From assembly GCF_027587205.1 (NCBI RefSeq), contig NZ_JAPDOD010000025.1, positions 67,172 through 131,171 of the forward strand: a stretch of DNA of 64,000 nucleotides. The letters are read 5' to 3'. Origin of the DNA: Solirubrobacter ginsenosidimutans. GTDB lineage: Bacteria > Actinomycetota > Thermoleophilia > Solirubrobacterales > Solirubrobacteraceae. The notes below the pieces were generated by a model. It saw only the letters and a program-made list of their open reading frames with translations, was not told where the DNA came from and ran no database searches. How positions within the stretch are numbered: position 1 is the stretch's first letter; each line of letters opens with the position of its first letter. Below, in pieces: positions 44,469-56,215 of this stretch. Position numbers and translations under genes: made by a program.

Positions 44469-45222
44469 TCGGGCTCCTCGCGCTCGCGACCGGGCTCGCG
44501 TACACCGCGCTCGGCGTGATCACCGTCTACGAGCTGATCCGCTACCGCCGCGACCGCGGCTTCTCGCACTTCGGCCTCTCCTTCGCCGTGATGGCGTTCA
44601 CCTGCGGCCCGCACCACCTGGTCCACGCGTACCGCCACCTGGTCCTGCATGAGCCGGGGCACGGACCGATGCTGGCGGCGATGGCGCTCGGAGCGGCGCC
44701 GGCGGTGGTCTTCATCGCGCTGCGCCTGGAGGCGACGTTCGGCGGCCGCGGCGATCGCCTGATCCGCAACAACCCGGTCTTCGCCACGGTGCCGCCGCTG
44801 AGCTCGCGGTCGCGGGGGCGACCCTGTGGGAGGCGTTCAGCCACGCCGCGAGGATGGACGTCGACCTGCGCTCGCTCGTCCCGAACATCGTGCTGTTCGT
44901 CAACTACGCGCTGGTCGGCTACTTCACGGCCCGCACGCAACTCGCCCGCCGTCCGCTGCTCGACGGCTGGTCGCTCTCGGGCGTCGCGATGAGCGGCGTG
45001 TTCTTCACGTGCTCGATCTCGCACCTGGTCGCGGGAGTGGTGACCGGTTCGAACCCGGCCGGCGTGATCTTCGACAACGTCGGCGTGCCCGCGTCGATCT
45101 ACTTCATGTGGGCGGTTTACCGCCTGCACCGCGATTCCGAGCGGGATTGGAACCGCCGGCCGCTGGTCGGTCGCGCCTCCCCGCTGGGTCGTCGCTCTCC
45201 CTGGGCAGAAGCGAACTCCTAA
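44465..45222 (+). pseudogene. Six-helix membrane protein split by a frameshift
   Basis: GTG 44465 opens a frame coding for three helices (MIGLLALATGLAYTALGV; FAVMAFTCGPHHLVHAY; MLAAMALGAAPAVVFIA). Near 44775-44800 the sensible coding moves to the other frame, which continues [13 protein letters not shown] and three more helices ([48 protein letters not shown]) to the stop at 45220-45222. The frame change equals loss of one base. The halves repeat each other, with FTC..HHL and FTCSISHL at matching places. It could be a true mutation, a sequencing error, or two proteins with the second starting at ATG 44854. Confidence 0.6.
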
Positions 45223-45236
45223 ACTCCCCGCTCCTG

Positions 45237-45839
45237 ATGGAGCCCCCCAGTCCGAAGTTTGATCAAAGCGGCCTCGTGCCGTGCGTTATCCAGGATTGGC
45301 GCTCGGGCGAGGTGTTGACCCTCGCCTACATGAATGAAGAGGCCTTGCGCCTGAGCCGGGAGACCGGCGAGCTGCACCTGTTCAGCCGCTCGCGCAACGA
45401 GCTCTGGCACAAGGGCGCGACCTCCGGCAACACGCAGGCGGTCAAGGCATTGCGCTTCGACTGCGACAGCGACGCCGTCCTCGCCCTCGTCGAGCCCGCA
45501 GGCCCGGCCTGCCACACCGGCGAGCGCACGTGCTTCTTCTCCGGCGACATGCAGCCACTCCCGTACGAGGCCCTGCCCGGGCTGGAGCGCACGCTCAAAG
45601 ACCGCGCCGAGCACCCCACCGAGGGCTCCTACACGGCCAAGCTCCTCGCCGACCCGCCGTTCATCGGCGAGAAGGTCCAGGAGGAGGCCGAGGAGGTGGC
45701 TCGCGCCGCGCGCGAGGAGTCCGACGAGCGCGTCGCCAACGAGGCCGCCGACGTCCTCTACCACCTCACGGTGCTGCTCAAGAGCCGCGGCCTGAGCCTC
45801 GCGGACGCCGAGGAGGTGCTCCTTGGCCGCCGTCGCTGA
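45237..45839 (+). CDS. hisIE: Bifunctional phosphoribosyl-AMP cyclohydrolase / phosphoribosyl-ATP pyrophosphatase
   Basis: A 200-residue fusion catalysing two early steps of histidine synthesis. HisI part: [36 protein letters not shown], metal-site residues in DCDSDAVL and [10 protein letters not shown]. HisE part from about residue 115: [20 protein letters not shown] with EEVARAA and [10 protein letters not shown]. It lies directly before trpE, overlapping by 17 bases, so histidine and tryptophan synthesis are linked here. Other his genes are not in the window. Confidence 0.92.
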   Translation: MEPPSPKFDQSGLVPCVIQDWRSGEVLTLAYMNEEALRLSRETGELHLFSRSRNELWHKGATSGNTQAVKALRFDCDSDAVLALVEPAGPACHTGERTCFFSGDMQPLPYEALPGLERTLKDRAEHPTEGSYTAKLLADPPFIGEKVQEEAEEVARAAREESDERVANEAADVLYHLTVLLKSRGLSLADAEEVLLGRRR

Positions 45840-47276
45840 GCACCTCGAGGTCACGCCGAGCCTCGAGGAGGCGCGCGCGCTGAAGGGCGATCACAACCTG
45901 ATCCCGGTCACCCACAGCTTCATCGAGGACTGCGAGACGCCCGTCTCGGCCTTCCTGAAGCTGCGCGGCGACGGACCCGCGTTCCTGCTGGAGTCCGCCG
46001 AGCAGGGGCAGCAGGTCGGTCGCTACAGCTTCATCGGCTGGCGCCCGAAGCGCGTCGTGCGCTGGAGCCTGGCCGACGGGGGAGATCCGTACACGCTCGC
46101 GCACGAGGCCGTCTCCGAGGTCCGCCAGGCCGAGATCGCCGGGCTCCCGCCGTTCGCGGGCGGTGCCGTCGGCTTCTTCGGCTTCGACTGCGTGCGCGCC
46201 GTCGAGCGCCTGCCCGAGCCCAACCCGGACGTCCTCGGGCTGCCGGACATGGCGCTGATGCTCTCCGACGTGATCGTCGCCTTCGACCACCTGCGCCACA
46301 CGGTGACGATCCTCGCCAACGCCTACCTCGACGACGAGACCGACGTCGACACCGCCCACGCCCGCGCGGTCGAGGCGATCCGCCAGGTCCGCACCCGCCT
46401 CGCCGGCCCGCTCCCCGCCCTGGAGACGCATCCGGCCCGCGAGGCCCCGTCCTTCGAGTCCAACATGAGCCGGGAGACCTTCGAGGCCAACGTGGCCCGG
46501 ATCATCGAGTACATCTACGCCGGCGACGCCTATCAGGTGGTTCCGTCGCAGCGCTGGAGCGCGCCCACCCCGGTCGAGCCGTTCAGCATCTATCGCGGCT
46601 TGCGCGCGGTGAACCCGTCGCCGTACATGTACTTCCTCGACTTCGAGGACTTCCAGATAGTCGGCGCCTCCCCGGAGCCGCTGCTGACGGTCAACGGCCG
46701 GCACGTGTCCACGCGCCCGATCGCCGGCACGCGCCCGCGCGGCGAGGACGACGCCGCGATCGCCGCCGAGCTGCTGGCCGACGAGAAGGAGCGCTCCGAG
46801 CACGTGATGCTCGTCGACCTCGGCCGCAACGACCTCGGGCGGGTGTGCGAGAACGGCAGCGTGCACGTCGAGCGCCTGATGGAGGTCGAGACCTACTCGC
46901 ACGTGATCCACATCGTCTCCCAGGTCGCGGGCACGCTGCGGCCGGAGGTCAAGGCGATCGACGCGCTGCGCAGCGTGCTCCCCGCGGGCACTCTGAGCGG
47001 CGCCCCGAAGATCCGCGCGATGGAGATCATCGACGAGCTCGAGTCGGTCAAGCGCGGCGCCTACGGCGGGGCGGTCGGCTGGCTGTCCTACGGGGGCGAG
47101 CTGGACACCTGCATCTGCATCCGCACCGTCGTGGTCAAGGAGGGCATGGCCCACATCCAGGCCGGCGGCGGCACGGTGGCCGACGCCAAGCCCGACTACG
47201 AGTACGAGGAGTCGCGCGCCAAGGCGGCGGGCGTCGTGAAGGCGATCGAGCTGGCGGTCAAGCAGGCGGCGTGGCC

Positions 47277-47280
<4 letters not shown>
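45823..47280 (+). CDS. trpE: Anthranilate synthase component I
   Basis: A 485-residue chorismate-using enzyme making anthranilate with ammonia from TrpG. Signatures: [19 protein letters not shown] (Trp-feedback region), [32 protein letters not shown] and [23 protein letters not shown] 45823 is the start, with GAGGAGG ending eight bases upstream inside hisIE. It overlaps trpG by four bases. No leader peptide with Trp codons is seen, so classical attenuation is unlikely. Confidence 0.95.
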
Positions 47281-47826
<546 letters not shown>

Positions 47827-47834
<8 letters not shown>

Positions 47835-48861
47835 TCCGGTCTTGACCAAGGCGCTCGACGCCCTGATGTCGGGCCAGGATCTCGGGTCCGAGCAGACCGC
47901 CGCGGTGCTGGCCGAGATCATGGGCGGCAACGCCTCCGAGGTCGAGACGGCCGGCGTGCTCGTCGCGCTGCGGACCAAGGGCGAGACGGTCGACGAGCTG
48001 GTCGGCCTGGCGACGACGATGCGCGCGTTCGCCACGCCGGTGAAGGCGCAGAACACGTCCGAGCTGATCGACACCGCGGGCACCGGCGGCGGGCGCCCGA
48101 CGTTCAACGTCTCCACGACCGCGGCGCTGATCGCCGCGGGTCACGGCTGCAAGGTGGCCAAGCACGGCAACCGCAGCGCCACCGGATTGAGCGGCTCCGC
48201 GGACGTCCTCGAAGCGCTCGGGGTCCGGATCGACCTCAAGCCGGACGCGGTAGCGCGCTGCATCGACGAGGTCGGCTTCGGGTTCATGTTCGCGCCCGCC
48301 CACCACGGGGCGACGCGGTTCGTCATCCCCGTGCGCAAGGAACTCGCGGTCCGCACGATCTTCAACTTCCTCGGGCCGCTGACCAACCCCGCGGGCGCGA
48401 CCCGCCAGGTGATCGGGGTCAGCGACCCCAACTTCCTGGAGACGATCGCCGGTGCGCTGGCCCGGCTGGGCGCGCGCAGGGCGCTGGTAGTGTCCTCAGC
48501 CGACGGTCTGGACGAGATGAGCACGTCGGGCATAACCCGCGTCGTCGAGGTGAATGGCGAGGACTTCCACGCCTACGACGTCGCCCCGGAGGACGTGGGG
48601 ATCTCACGTGCGGACCCGGGCGCGCTGACGGGCGGCACGCCCGACGTCAACGCGCAGACCACGCGGAACATCTTCGCGGGCGAGCACGGTCCGGCGCGTG
48701 ACGTCGCCGTGCTCAATGCCGGCGCCGCGATCTATGTATCCGGCACCGTGTCCAGCCTCGAAGAGGGCGTGCGCGCCGCTGAGGCCGCGATCGACGACGG
48801 CCGAGCGGCCGCCGCGCTGGAATCACTCGCATCACTTACGAAGGAGTTGGCACCTGCATGA
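47827..48861 (+). CDS. trpD: Anthranilate phosphoribosyltransferase
   Basis: A 344-residue enzyme joining anthranilate to PRPP. PRPP loop DTAGTGGGRPTFNVST, GNRSATGLSGSADVLEALG, APAHHGATRFVIPVR and FNFLGPLTNPAG are all family-typical. TTG 47827 is the start within the end of trpG. It overlaps trpC by four bases. Confidence 0.95.
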
Positions 48862-49649
48862 GCGTGCTCGACCGCATCGTGGACGACACGCGCGACGAGG
48901 TCAAACGCCGCCGCAAGGAGGTGCCGTTGAAGGACCTCGAGAAGGCGCTCGAACGCCGCGCCGAGGGCTTCAGGCCGTTCTCGGAGGCGCTCACCCGCCC
49001 CGGCGTCTCATTGATCGCCGAGCACAAGCGGCGCTCGCCCTCGGCGGGCAAGATCCGCAAGAACTCGCAGGTGGCGGACGTCGTGAAGGCCTATGAGCGC
49101 GGCGGTGCCGCGGCGCTTTCGATCCTGACCGAGCCGTTTCACTTCGGCGGCTCGCTCGACGACCTGCGGGAGGCGCGCGCGAACGCGACCCTGCCGGTGC
49201 TGCGCAAGGACTTCATCGTCGACAAGTACCAGCTCTACGAAGCCGCCGCCGCGGGTGCCGACGCGATCCTGCTGATCGTCGCCGCGCTCGAGGACAAGGC
49301 GCTCGGCAAGCTGCTGCACGAGGCGGCCGACCTCGACCTGGACGCGCTGGTGGAGGTCCACGACGAGCGTGAGCTCGCGCGGGCGCTGGAGTTCGAGGCC
49401 GACGTGCTCGGCATCAACAACCGCGACCTCTCCGACTTCAGCGTGGACATCGAGCGCACCTTCGAGCTGCTGGCCGACGTCCCCGCGGGCAAGACCGTCG
49501 TCTCGGAGTCGGGCTTCTCGACCCGCGAGCAGCTCGACGAGCTCGAGCGCGTGGGCGTCGACGCCGTCCTGATCGGCGAGACGCTCATGCGCGCGAAGGA
49601 CATCGAGCAGGCCGTCCGCGAGCTCACCGGCGGCACCGTCCTTCCATGA
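48858..49649 (+). CDS. trpC: Indole-3-glycerol phosphate synthase
   Basis: A 263-residue TIM barrel: VSLIAEHKRRSPSAGKIRKN with the catalytic Lys, SILTEPFHFGGSLDDLREAR, VLRKDFIVDKYQLYEAAAAG, LGINNRDLSDFSVDIE and VVSESGFSTREQL. It closes the indole ring from CdRP. Start ATG 48858 overlaps trpD and its end overlaps trpF (ATGA). Confidence 0.95.
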   Translation: MSVLDRIVDDTRDEVKRRRKEVPLKDLEKALERRAEGFRPFSEALTRPGVSLIAEHKRRSPSAGKIRKNSQVADVVKAYERGGAAALSILTEPFHFGGSLDDLREARANATLPVLRKDFIVDKYQLYEAAAAGADAILLIVAALEDKALGKLLHEAADLDLDALVEVHDERELARALEFEADVLGINNRDLSDFSVDIERTFELLADVPAGKTVVSESGFSTREQLDELERVGVDAVLIGETLMRAKDIEQAVRELTGGTVLP

Positions 49650-50277
49650 CCAAGGTCAAGGTCTGCGGCATCACCCGGCTCGAGGACGCCGAGCTGGCGA
49701 TCTCTCACGGCGCCTGGGCGCTCGGGTTCATCCTCTGGGAGCCGTCCAAGCGCTACGTGGACCCCTCCGTCGCCGCCGGGATCATCCGGCAGGTCCGCCG
49801 CAAGGTCGAGACGGTCGGCGTCTTCGTCAACCAGCCGATCGACGAGATCGCCGACCGCGTCGACATCCTCGGCCTCACCCACGTGCAGCTGCACGGTGAC
49901 GAAGGCCCGTCCTTCTGCAACGCCGTCGTCCAGCGCACGGGCGCGAAGGTGATCAAGGCCGTGCGGATCGGCCACGCGGCCGACCTGCGCGACCTCGAGC
50001 GCTTCCACACCGACTTCCACCTGCTCGACACCGCCAAGGACGGGCAGTACGGCGGCACCGGCCAGACCTGGGACTGGAAGCTCGTCGCGAACCGGCGCAA
50101 CAAGATCCCGCTGATCCTCTCCGGCGGCCTGACCCCTGAGAACGTCGCGGACGGGATCGAGGCGGTGAAGCCGTGGGGCGTCGACGTGGCCTCCGGCGTC
50201 GAGGCCTCGCCGGGGATCAAGGATCCCGCGAAGCTCGAAGCGTTCTTCGCCGCCGTCGACACCGTCCACGCGCAGAC

Positions 50278-50281
<4 letters not shown>
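49646..50281 (+). CDS. trpF: Phosphoribosylanthranilate isomerase
   Basis: A 211-residue TIM barrel beginning [18 protein letters not shown] with the catalytic Cys (VCGIT), then [22 protein letters not shown] and [17 protein letters not shown]. Actinomycetota often use the dual-function PriA instead, so a dedicated TrpF here is notable and fits a deep-branching lineage. It overlaps both neighbours by four bases. Confidence 0.93.
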
Positions 50282-51458
<1,177 letters not shown>

Positions 51459-51462
<4 letters not shown>

Positions 51463-52271
51463 CGCGCACCGAGACGGGCGTCGACCGCATCGCGGCCGCC
51501 TTCGCGACCGCGAAGGGCCGCGCGGCGCTGATGCCGTACCTGATGGCGGGCTTCCCGGACATCGAGACCTCCGTGGCGATCGCGACCGCCTACGCCGAGT
51601 CCGGCGCCGACCTCGTCGAGCTGGGCGTGCCGTTCAGCGACCCGCTCGCCGACGGCCCGGTGATCCACGCCGCGGCCACCGACGCGCTCGCGGCGGGCGC
51701 GAACCTGCACGCGGTCCTGGAGGCCGGGCAGCGGATCGCTGAGCTGCTCCCGGTGGTGCTCATGTGTTACGCGAACCCGCTCTTCGCACGCGGACCTGAG
51801 CGCTTCGCGGCCGAGCTCGCCGAGCGGGGCATCAGCGGGCTGATCGTGCCCGATCTCCCGCTCGAGGAGTCGGCCGGCGTGCTCGCGGCGTGCGATGCGC
51901 AGCAGATCGCGCTCGTGCCACTGGTCGCACCGACCACTCCGGACGCTCGGCTAAACCAAATCGGACGCATAGCGCGTGGATTTGTCTACACGGTTTCGGT
52001 GACCGGGACGACCGGTGAGCGGGCCGCGAACACCCCCGACGCCGGGGCGCTGCTGGCGCGCGTGAAGGCCCGCAGCCCGGTACCTGTCGCGCTCGGTTTC
52101 GGGATCTCCACCGGTGCTCAAGCGGCCGCCGCTGCGGACGCCGGAGCGGACGGGGTGATCGTCGGCTCGCGGCTCGTGCGGGCGGTCGCCGAGGCGGTGC
52201 AGAACGGCTCGGATCCCGCCTCTACGGCCGCATCCGTGGTCGTGGAGCTAGCTGACGCCCTGGTCCGCTAG
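51459..52271 (+). CDS. trpA: Tryptophan synthase alpha chain
   Basis: A 270-residue TIM barrel: [34 protein letters not shown] with the catalytic Glu and Asp, [19 protein letters not shown] and [13 protein letters not shown]. It releases indole to TrpB through the complex. It is the last gene of the coupled trp operon; a small membrane-protein gene follows after 12 bases. Confidence 0.95.
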
Positions 52272-52283
52272 CCTTCCGCCGCG

Positions 52284-52448
52284 ATGGGTATCTTCCTTAC
52301 GCTGATCGTCGGACTCGTCATCTGGGTCGTCCTCTGGGGCACCAGCCTGATGAAGTCGTTCGACGCGTTCCTGATCGGGATGCTGCTGGTGTTGCTGGCA
52401 GCGACGGCGCACATCGCGCGGCCGTACCTTCCCGGCGGCCGTCGTTAA
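52284..52448 (+). CDS. Small two-helix membrane protein
   Basis: A 54-residue frame from ATG 52284: MGIFLTLIVGLVIWVVLWGT, then LMKSFDAFLIGMLLVLLAAT, ending RPYLPGGRR. Two hydrophobic helices joined by a short charged turn and a basic tail indicate a membrane hairpin. Only 12 bases separate it from trpA, so it is probably the last gene of the trp transcript. Function unknown. Confidence 0.6.
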   Translation: MGIFLTLIVGLVIWVVLWGTSLMKSFDAFLIGMLLVLLAATAHIARPYLPGGRR

Positions 52449-52454
52449 GCCCGA

Positions 52455-52471
52455 CCTCACCCCTTTGTTAA
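52455..52471 (+). terminator. Weak hairpin at the end of the trp transcript
   Basis: A short inverted repeat CCCTT / AAGGG with a four-base loop lies just after the small membrane-protein stop. It is weak and offered only as the most likely end of the operon. Confidence 0.35.
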
Positions 52472-52528
52472 GGGTCGTCGGTGCCCAGTCTTCCGGGTCG
52501 CCCATCCGCTGGCGGGCGGTCTAGGCTG

Positions 52529-52558
52529 TTGCACGCGTGAACTGGGCGTGCGTAGAAT
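52529..52558 (+). promoter_or_regulatory. Sigma-70-type promoter of the liv operon
   Basis: TTGCAC (52529-52534), an 18-base spacer and TAGAAT (52553-52558) form the best housekeeping promoter match seen in the window. Transcription would start near 52565, about 30 bases before the livK TTG. Confidence 0.65.
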
Positions 52559-52594
52559 CGCCGCCCGAATACGAGCCTCATGAGGAGGGGTTCC

Positions 52595-53878
52595 TTGCAA
52601 TCTAAGTTCCTGGCGGCTTCGGCCGGCCTGTTGGCGGCGGCTGCGCTTGGCGTAACCGCTTGCGGTGGCGATGACAGCAGCGACAGCGGAAGCAAGAGCA
52701 CCGGCTCCAGCGGCAGCACCGCGGCGGCCGGCAAGTCACTGACGATCTACTCGTCGGTGCCGCTGCAGGGTGCGTCACGTGTGCAGACGACCGCGGTCGT
52801 CAATGGTGCCAAGCTCGCGCTTGAGCAGAAGGGCGGCAAGGCCGGCCCGCACACCATCAAGTACGTCCCGCTCGACGACTCCACGGCTCAGGCCGGCAAC
52901 TGGACGCCCGAGCAGGAGTCCGCGAACGCCCGTAAGGCGGCGCAGGACGATTCCACGGCCGTGTACATCGGCACGTTCAACTCGGGCGCGGCCGCGGTCT
53001 CGATCCCGATCCTGAACGAGGCTGGGATCCCGATGATCTCCCCGGCCAACACGGCCGTCGGTCTCACGACCAACCAGCCGGGCTCCAACCCGGGCGAGCC
53101 GGACAAGTACTACCCGGCCGGCACGCGCAACTACACCCGCATCGTCCCGAAGGACACGATCCAGGGCGCCGCTCTGGCCACGGTCATGAAGGAAGACGGT
53201 TGCACCAAGGTGCAGATGGCCAACGACAAGGAGGTCTACGGCGCGGGTCTCGGCAAGAACATCGAGCTCGCCGCCAAGGCCCAGGGTCTCGCGATCATCT
53301 CCAACGAGTCGATCGACAAGAACGCTGCCAACTACCGCTCCCTGGCCCAGAAGGCCAAGGCGGCCGGCGCCGACTGCTTCGTCTACGCGGGCATCACGGC
53401 CAACAACGCCGTCCAGCTCTACAAGGACTTCTCGGCCGCCATCCCGGCCGCCAAGCTCTATGGCCCGGACGGCGTCGCCGAGTCCGGCTTCGTGGATCCG
53501 AAGGAAGGCGGCATCCCCGCCGACGTGCAGGCCAAGGTCAAGGTGTCCGTCGCGACCCTGAATCCCGACTCCTACCCGCCCGACGGACAGGAGTTCTTCA
53601 AGGCCTACTCGCAGAAGTACGGCGAGGATCAGCCGGACCCGTACGCGATCTACGGCTACGAGGCCATGAGCCTCGCGCTCGACGCGATCGATCGCTCCAA
53701 GACCGGTGACAAGGCCGACATCATCAAGGCCCTGTTCTCCACGAAGGACCGCAATTCCGTGCTCGGCACGTACTCGATCGACGAGAACGGCGACACGACC
53801 CTGACGGACTACGGCATCTACTCCGTCAAGGACGGAAACCTGGTGTTCGACAAGACCGTCAAGGCTCAGGCCGGCTAA
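52595..53878 (+). CDS. livK: Branched-chain amino acid ABC transporter substrate-binding lipoprotein
   Basis: A 427-residue extracellular binding lipoprotein. TTG 52595 is the start because GAGGAGGGG lies immediately before it; ATG 52580 would place the ribosome binding site inside the gene. The signal ends with lipobox VTAC/GG, followed by a Ser/Gly-rich linker and a periplasmic-binding fold of the Leu/Ile/Val type (LTIYSSVPLQGASRVQTTAV, YIGTFNSGAAAVSIPILNEA, DPYAIYGYEAMSLALDAI). The ligand could be branched-chain amino acids or a related compound. Confidence 0.9.
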   Translation: MQSKFLAASAGLLAAAALGVTACGGDDSSDSGSKSTGSSGSTAAAGKSLTIYSSVPLQGASRVQTTAVVNGAKLALEQKGGKAGPHTIKYVPLDDSTAQAGNWTPEQESANARKAAQDDSTAVYIGTFNSGAAAVSIPILNEAGIPMISPANTAVGLTTNQPGSNPGEPDKYYPAGTRNYTRIVPKDTIQGAALATVMKEDGCTKVQMANDKEVYGAGLGKNIELAAKAQGLAIISNESIDKNAANYRSLAQKAKAAGADCFVYAGITANNAVQLYKDFSAAIPAAKLYGPDGVAESGFVDPKEGGIPADVQAKVKVSVATLNPDSYPPDGQEFFKAYSQKYGEDQPDPYAIYGYEAMSLALDAIDRSKTGDKADIIKALFSTKDRNSVLGTYSIDENGDTTLTDYGIYSVKDGNLVFDKTVKAQAG

Positions 53879-53902
53879 CCACCGCGCCCAAGGCGTATGC
53901 TC

Positions 53903-53945
53903 GGCCGGGAGCGGGATTTACCCGCTTCCGGCCGGTCGCCTTTTC
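53903..53945 (+). terminator. Terminator/attenuator hairpin between livK and livH
   Basis: A 13-pair stem (53903-53915 with 53921-53933, one G-T pair), loop ATTTA, followed by CCTTTT. It lies 24 bases after the livK stop and would let most transcripts end after livK, giving more binding protein than permease. Confidence 0.75.
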
Positions 53946-53963
53946 GGACGTAGGGACACATAT

Positions 53964-55019
53964 ATGGAAGCTGCCAGCATTCCCACCGGCCCGCCCGCTT
54001 CGCAGCGGATCCGGGCCCTCATCGGCACCTACGGGCTCACCCTCGTGCTGCTCGCCCTGCCGATCGTTTACGCGATCCAGGACCTCGTCGATGACGGGAA
54101 CCTGGTCCGCCTTGGCGAGAACATCACCGCCGGCATCTCCAACGGCGCCATCTGGGCGCTCGTGGCGATCGGCTACACGCTCGTCTACGGCATCGTCGAG
54201 CTGATCAACTTCGCCCACGGCGAGGTCTTCATGATCGGCTCGTTCATCTCCGCCGGATTCTTCATGTCGATCGGCTTGACCGAGGACACGAACGCGGGGG
54301 TCCTCTTCTTCGGCCTCCTGCTGACGTTGATCGTCGCGATGGTCGGCTCGGGAATGCTCAACGCGATGATCGAACGCGTCGCGTACAGACCCCTGCGAAG
54401 TGCGCCGAAGCTGGCGCCGCTGATCACCGCCGTCGGCTTCTCCTTCATCCTGCAGAACGTCGGCCTGCTGTGGAAGGGCGGCTCGCAGGTCGGCATCCCC
54501 GATCTCATCAACGCCCAGCACACCATCGTCACGATCTTCGGCGTCACGATCGAGAACGCTGACGTGCTGTCGATCGGCGTCACGGTCCCGCTGCTGATCG
54601 TGATGACGACCTTCATCGCCAAGTCGCGCCTTGGCAAGGCGATGCGCGCCACCGCGCAGGATCCTGAGGCCGCGCGCCTCATGGGCATCAACGTCGACAC
54701 GACGATCTCGCTCACGTTCCTGCTGGGCGGCATGCTGGCCGGCGCCGCCGGCCTCATCTACGCCCTTTACCAGACGACGATCTGGTACTTCCAGGGCTTC
54801 ACGGGCGGCCTGATCGCGTTCACCGCGGCAGTCATGGGCGGCATCGGCAACCTCCGGGGCGCCGTGCTCGGCGGCCTGATCATCGGCTGCATCCAGCAGA
54901 TCTCCGACAACCGGATCGGCTCTGCCTGGACTCCCGCGATCGTGTTCGCCTACCTGGTCCTGATCATGGTCTTCAAGCCGTCGGGCCTGCTCGGCGAGCA
55001 GACGAGGGATGCCGGATGA
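53964..55019 (+). CDS. livH: Branched-chain amino acid ABC transporter permease LivH
   Basis: A 351-residue permease of the LivH type with about eight helices: SNGAIWALVAIGYTLVYGIV, INFAHGEVFMIGSF (family motif), AYRPLR-like VAYRPLRSAPKLAPLI and the cytoplasmic ATPase-contact loop KAMRATAQDPEAARLMGIN. ATG 53964. It overlaps livM by four bases. Confidence 0.93.
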   Translation: MEAASIPTGPPASQRIRALIGTYGLTLVLLALPIVYAIQDLVDDGNLVRLGENITAGISNGAIWALVAIGYTLVYGIVELINFAHGEVFMIGSFISAGFFMSIGLTEDTNAGVLFFGLLLTLIVAMVGSGMLNAMIERVAYRPLRSAPKLAPLITAVGFSFILQNVGLLWKGGSQVGIPDLINAQHTIVTIFGVTIENADVLSIGVTVPLLIVMTTFIAKSRLGKAMRATAQDPEAARLMGINVDTTISLTFLLGGMLAGAAGLIYALYQTTIWYFQGFTGGLIAFTAAVMGGIGNLRGAVLGGLIIGCIQQISDNRIGSAWTPAIVFAYLVLIMVFKPSGLLGEQTRDAG

Positions 55020-56215
55020 GCGCCACGACTGAAACCAAGAGCCCGGGCGGGACGGTACGCGGCGGGAAGCTCCCGACGCCGAAGGTCCCACCGTGGTTCG
55101 AGAAGGGCATGGTGCCGATCCTTCTGGTGCTGGCCGCCTTCCTCCCGTTCTTCTTCGAGAACGGCGACACGTTCATCCAGACGTGCACCCAGGCCCTGGC
55201 GTACATCGTCATGGCGCTCGGCCTGAACATCGTCGTCGGCTTCGCCGGCCTGCTGGACCTCGGCTACGTGGCGTTCTTCGCCATCGGCGCCTACACCGCG
55301 GGCTACTTCGGCTCCGGGTTCTTCTCGAAGGTCGGCGACGGCAAGGGCATCCACATCCTCGTGTCCGGCCTTGCCTCAAAGGTCCCGGGCATCCACGTCA
55401 ACTTCCTGATCATCCTGGTGCTGGCGGTCATCACGACCTCCATCGCGGGCATGATCATCGGCCTACCGACGCTGCGCCTGCGCGGTGACTACATCGCCAT
55501 CGTGACCCTCGCCTTCGGCGAGATCATCGGCCGCATCGCGGTCAACGGCGACAGCATCGTGATCAAGGGCCAGCCGCTGACGGCCGGCCGTCAGGGCATC
55601 TCGCCGGTGGACAAGATCGACCTGCCAGGCCTTGCGCCGTTCGGCCTACTGGACTTGAGACCCTGGTACTGGTTCGCCCTGGTCCTGGTGGGCTTCGTGC
55701 TGTTCGTGAACTTCCGCCTGCGCGACTCGCGGCTCGGCCGCGCCTGGGTCGCGCTGCGCGAGGACGAGATCGCCGCGGTGGCGATGGGCGTCCCGGCCGT
55801 CAAGACCAAGCTGCTGGCCTACGCCACCGGCGCCGCCATGGGCGGCATCGCCGGCGCGTTCCTCGGCTCGTTCCTGAACACGGTCAACGCCGACCAGTTC
55901 CAGTTCTACTTCTCGATCCTGGTCCTGGCCATGATCATCCTCGGCGGCCTCGGTTCGATCTGGGGGGTGGTGCTCGGCGCGGTCGCGCTGTCGTTCATCA
56001 ACACGTGGCTGATCCCGGACGTCATCAACTCGTGGCCCAGCAAGCTCGGGCTCGATTTCGACGCCACGCAGATCACCTTCGCGATCTACGGGTTCCTGCT
56101 CGTGATGATGATGATCCTGCGGCCCCAGGGCCTGCTGCCCGAGCGGCGGCACAAGATGGAGCTCGCCGACGACTCCGAGGCCAACGAAGAAAACCTCTAC
56201 ACGGCACGGGTATGA
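55016..56215 (+). CDS. livM: Branched-chain amino acid ABC transporter permease LivM
   Basis: A 399-residue permease of the LivM type: ALAYIVMALGLNIVVGFAGL, LDLGYVAFFAIGAYTAGYFG, PTLRLRGDYIAIVTLAFGEI and the coupling loop SRLGRAWVALREDEIAAVAM. Heterodimer partner of LivH. It overlaps livG by four bases (ATGA). Confidence 0.93.
   Translation: MSATTETKSPGGTVRGGKLPTPKVPPWFEKGMVPILLVLAAFLPFFFENGDTFIQTCTQALAYIVMALGLNIVVGFAGLLDLGYVAFFAIGAYTAGYFGSGFFSKVGDGKGIHILVSGLASKVPGIHVNFLIILVLAVITTSIAGMIIGLPTLRLRGDYIAIVTLAFGEIIGRIAVNGDSIVIKGQPLTAGRQGISPVDKIDLPGLAPFGLLDLRPWYWFALVLVGFVLFVNFRLRDSRLGRAWVALREDEIAAVAMGVPAVKTKLLAYATGAAMGGIAGAFLGSFLNTVNADQFQFYFSILVLAMIILGGLGSIWGVVLGAVALSFINTWLIPDVINSWPSKLGLDFDATQITFAIYGFLLVMMMILRPQGLLPERRHKMELADDSEANEENLYTARV

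Noticed and set aside
45045..45065. tRNA T-arm-like sequence around GGTTCGAACCC
   Set aside because: It lies within coding sequence of the membrane protein and no acceptor, D or anticodon arms can be drawn.
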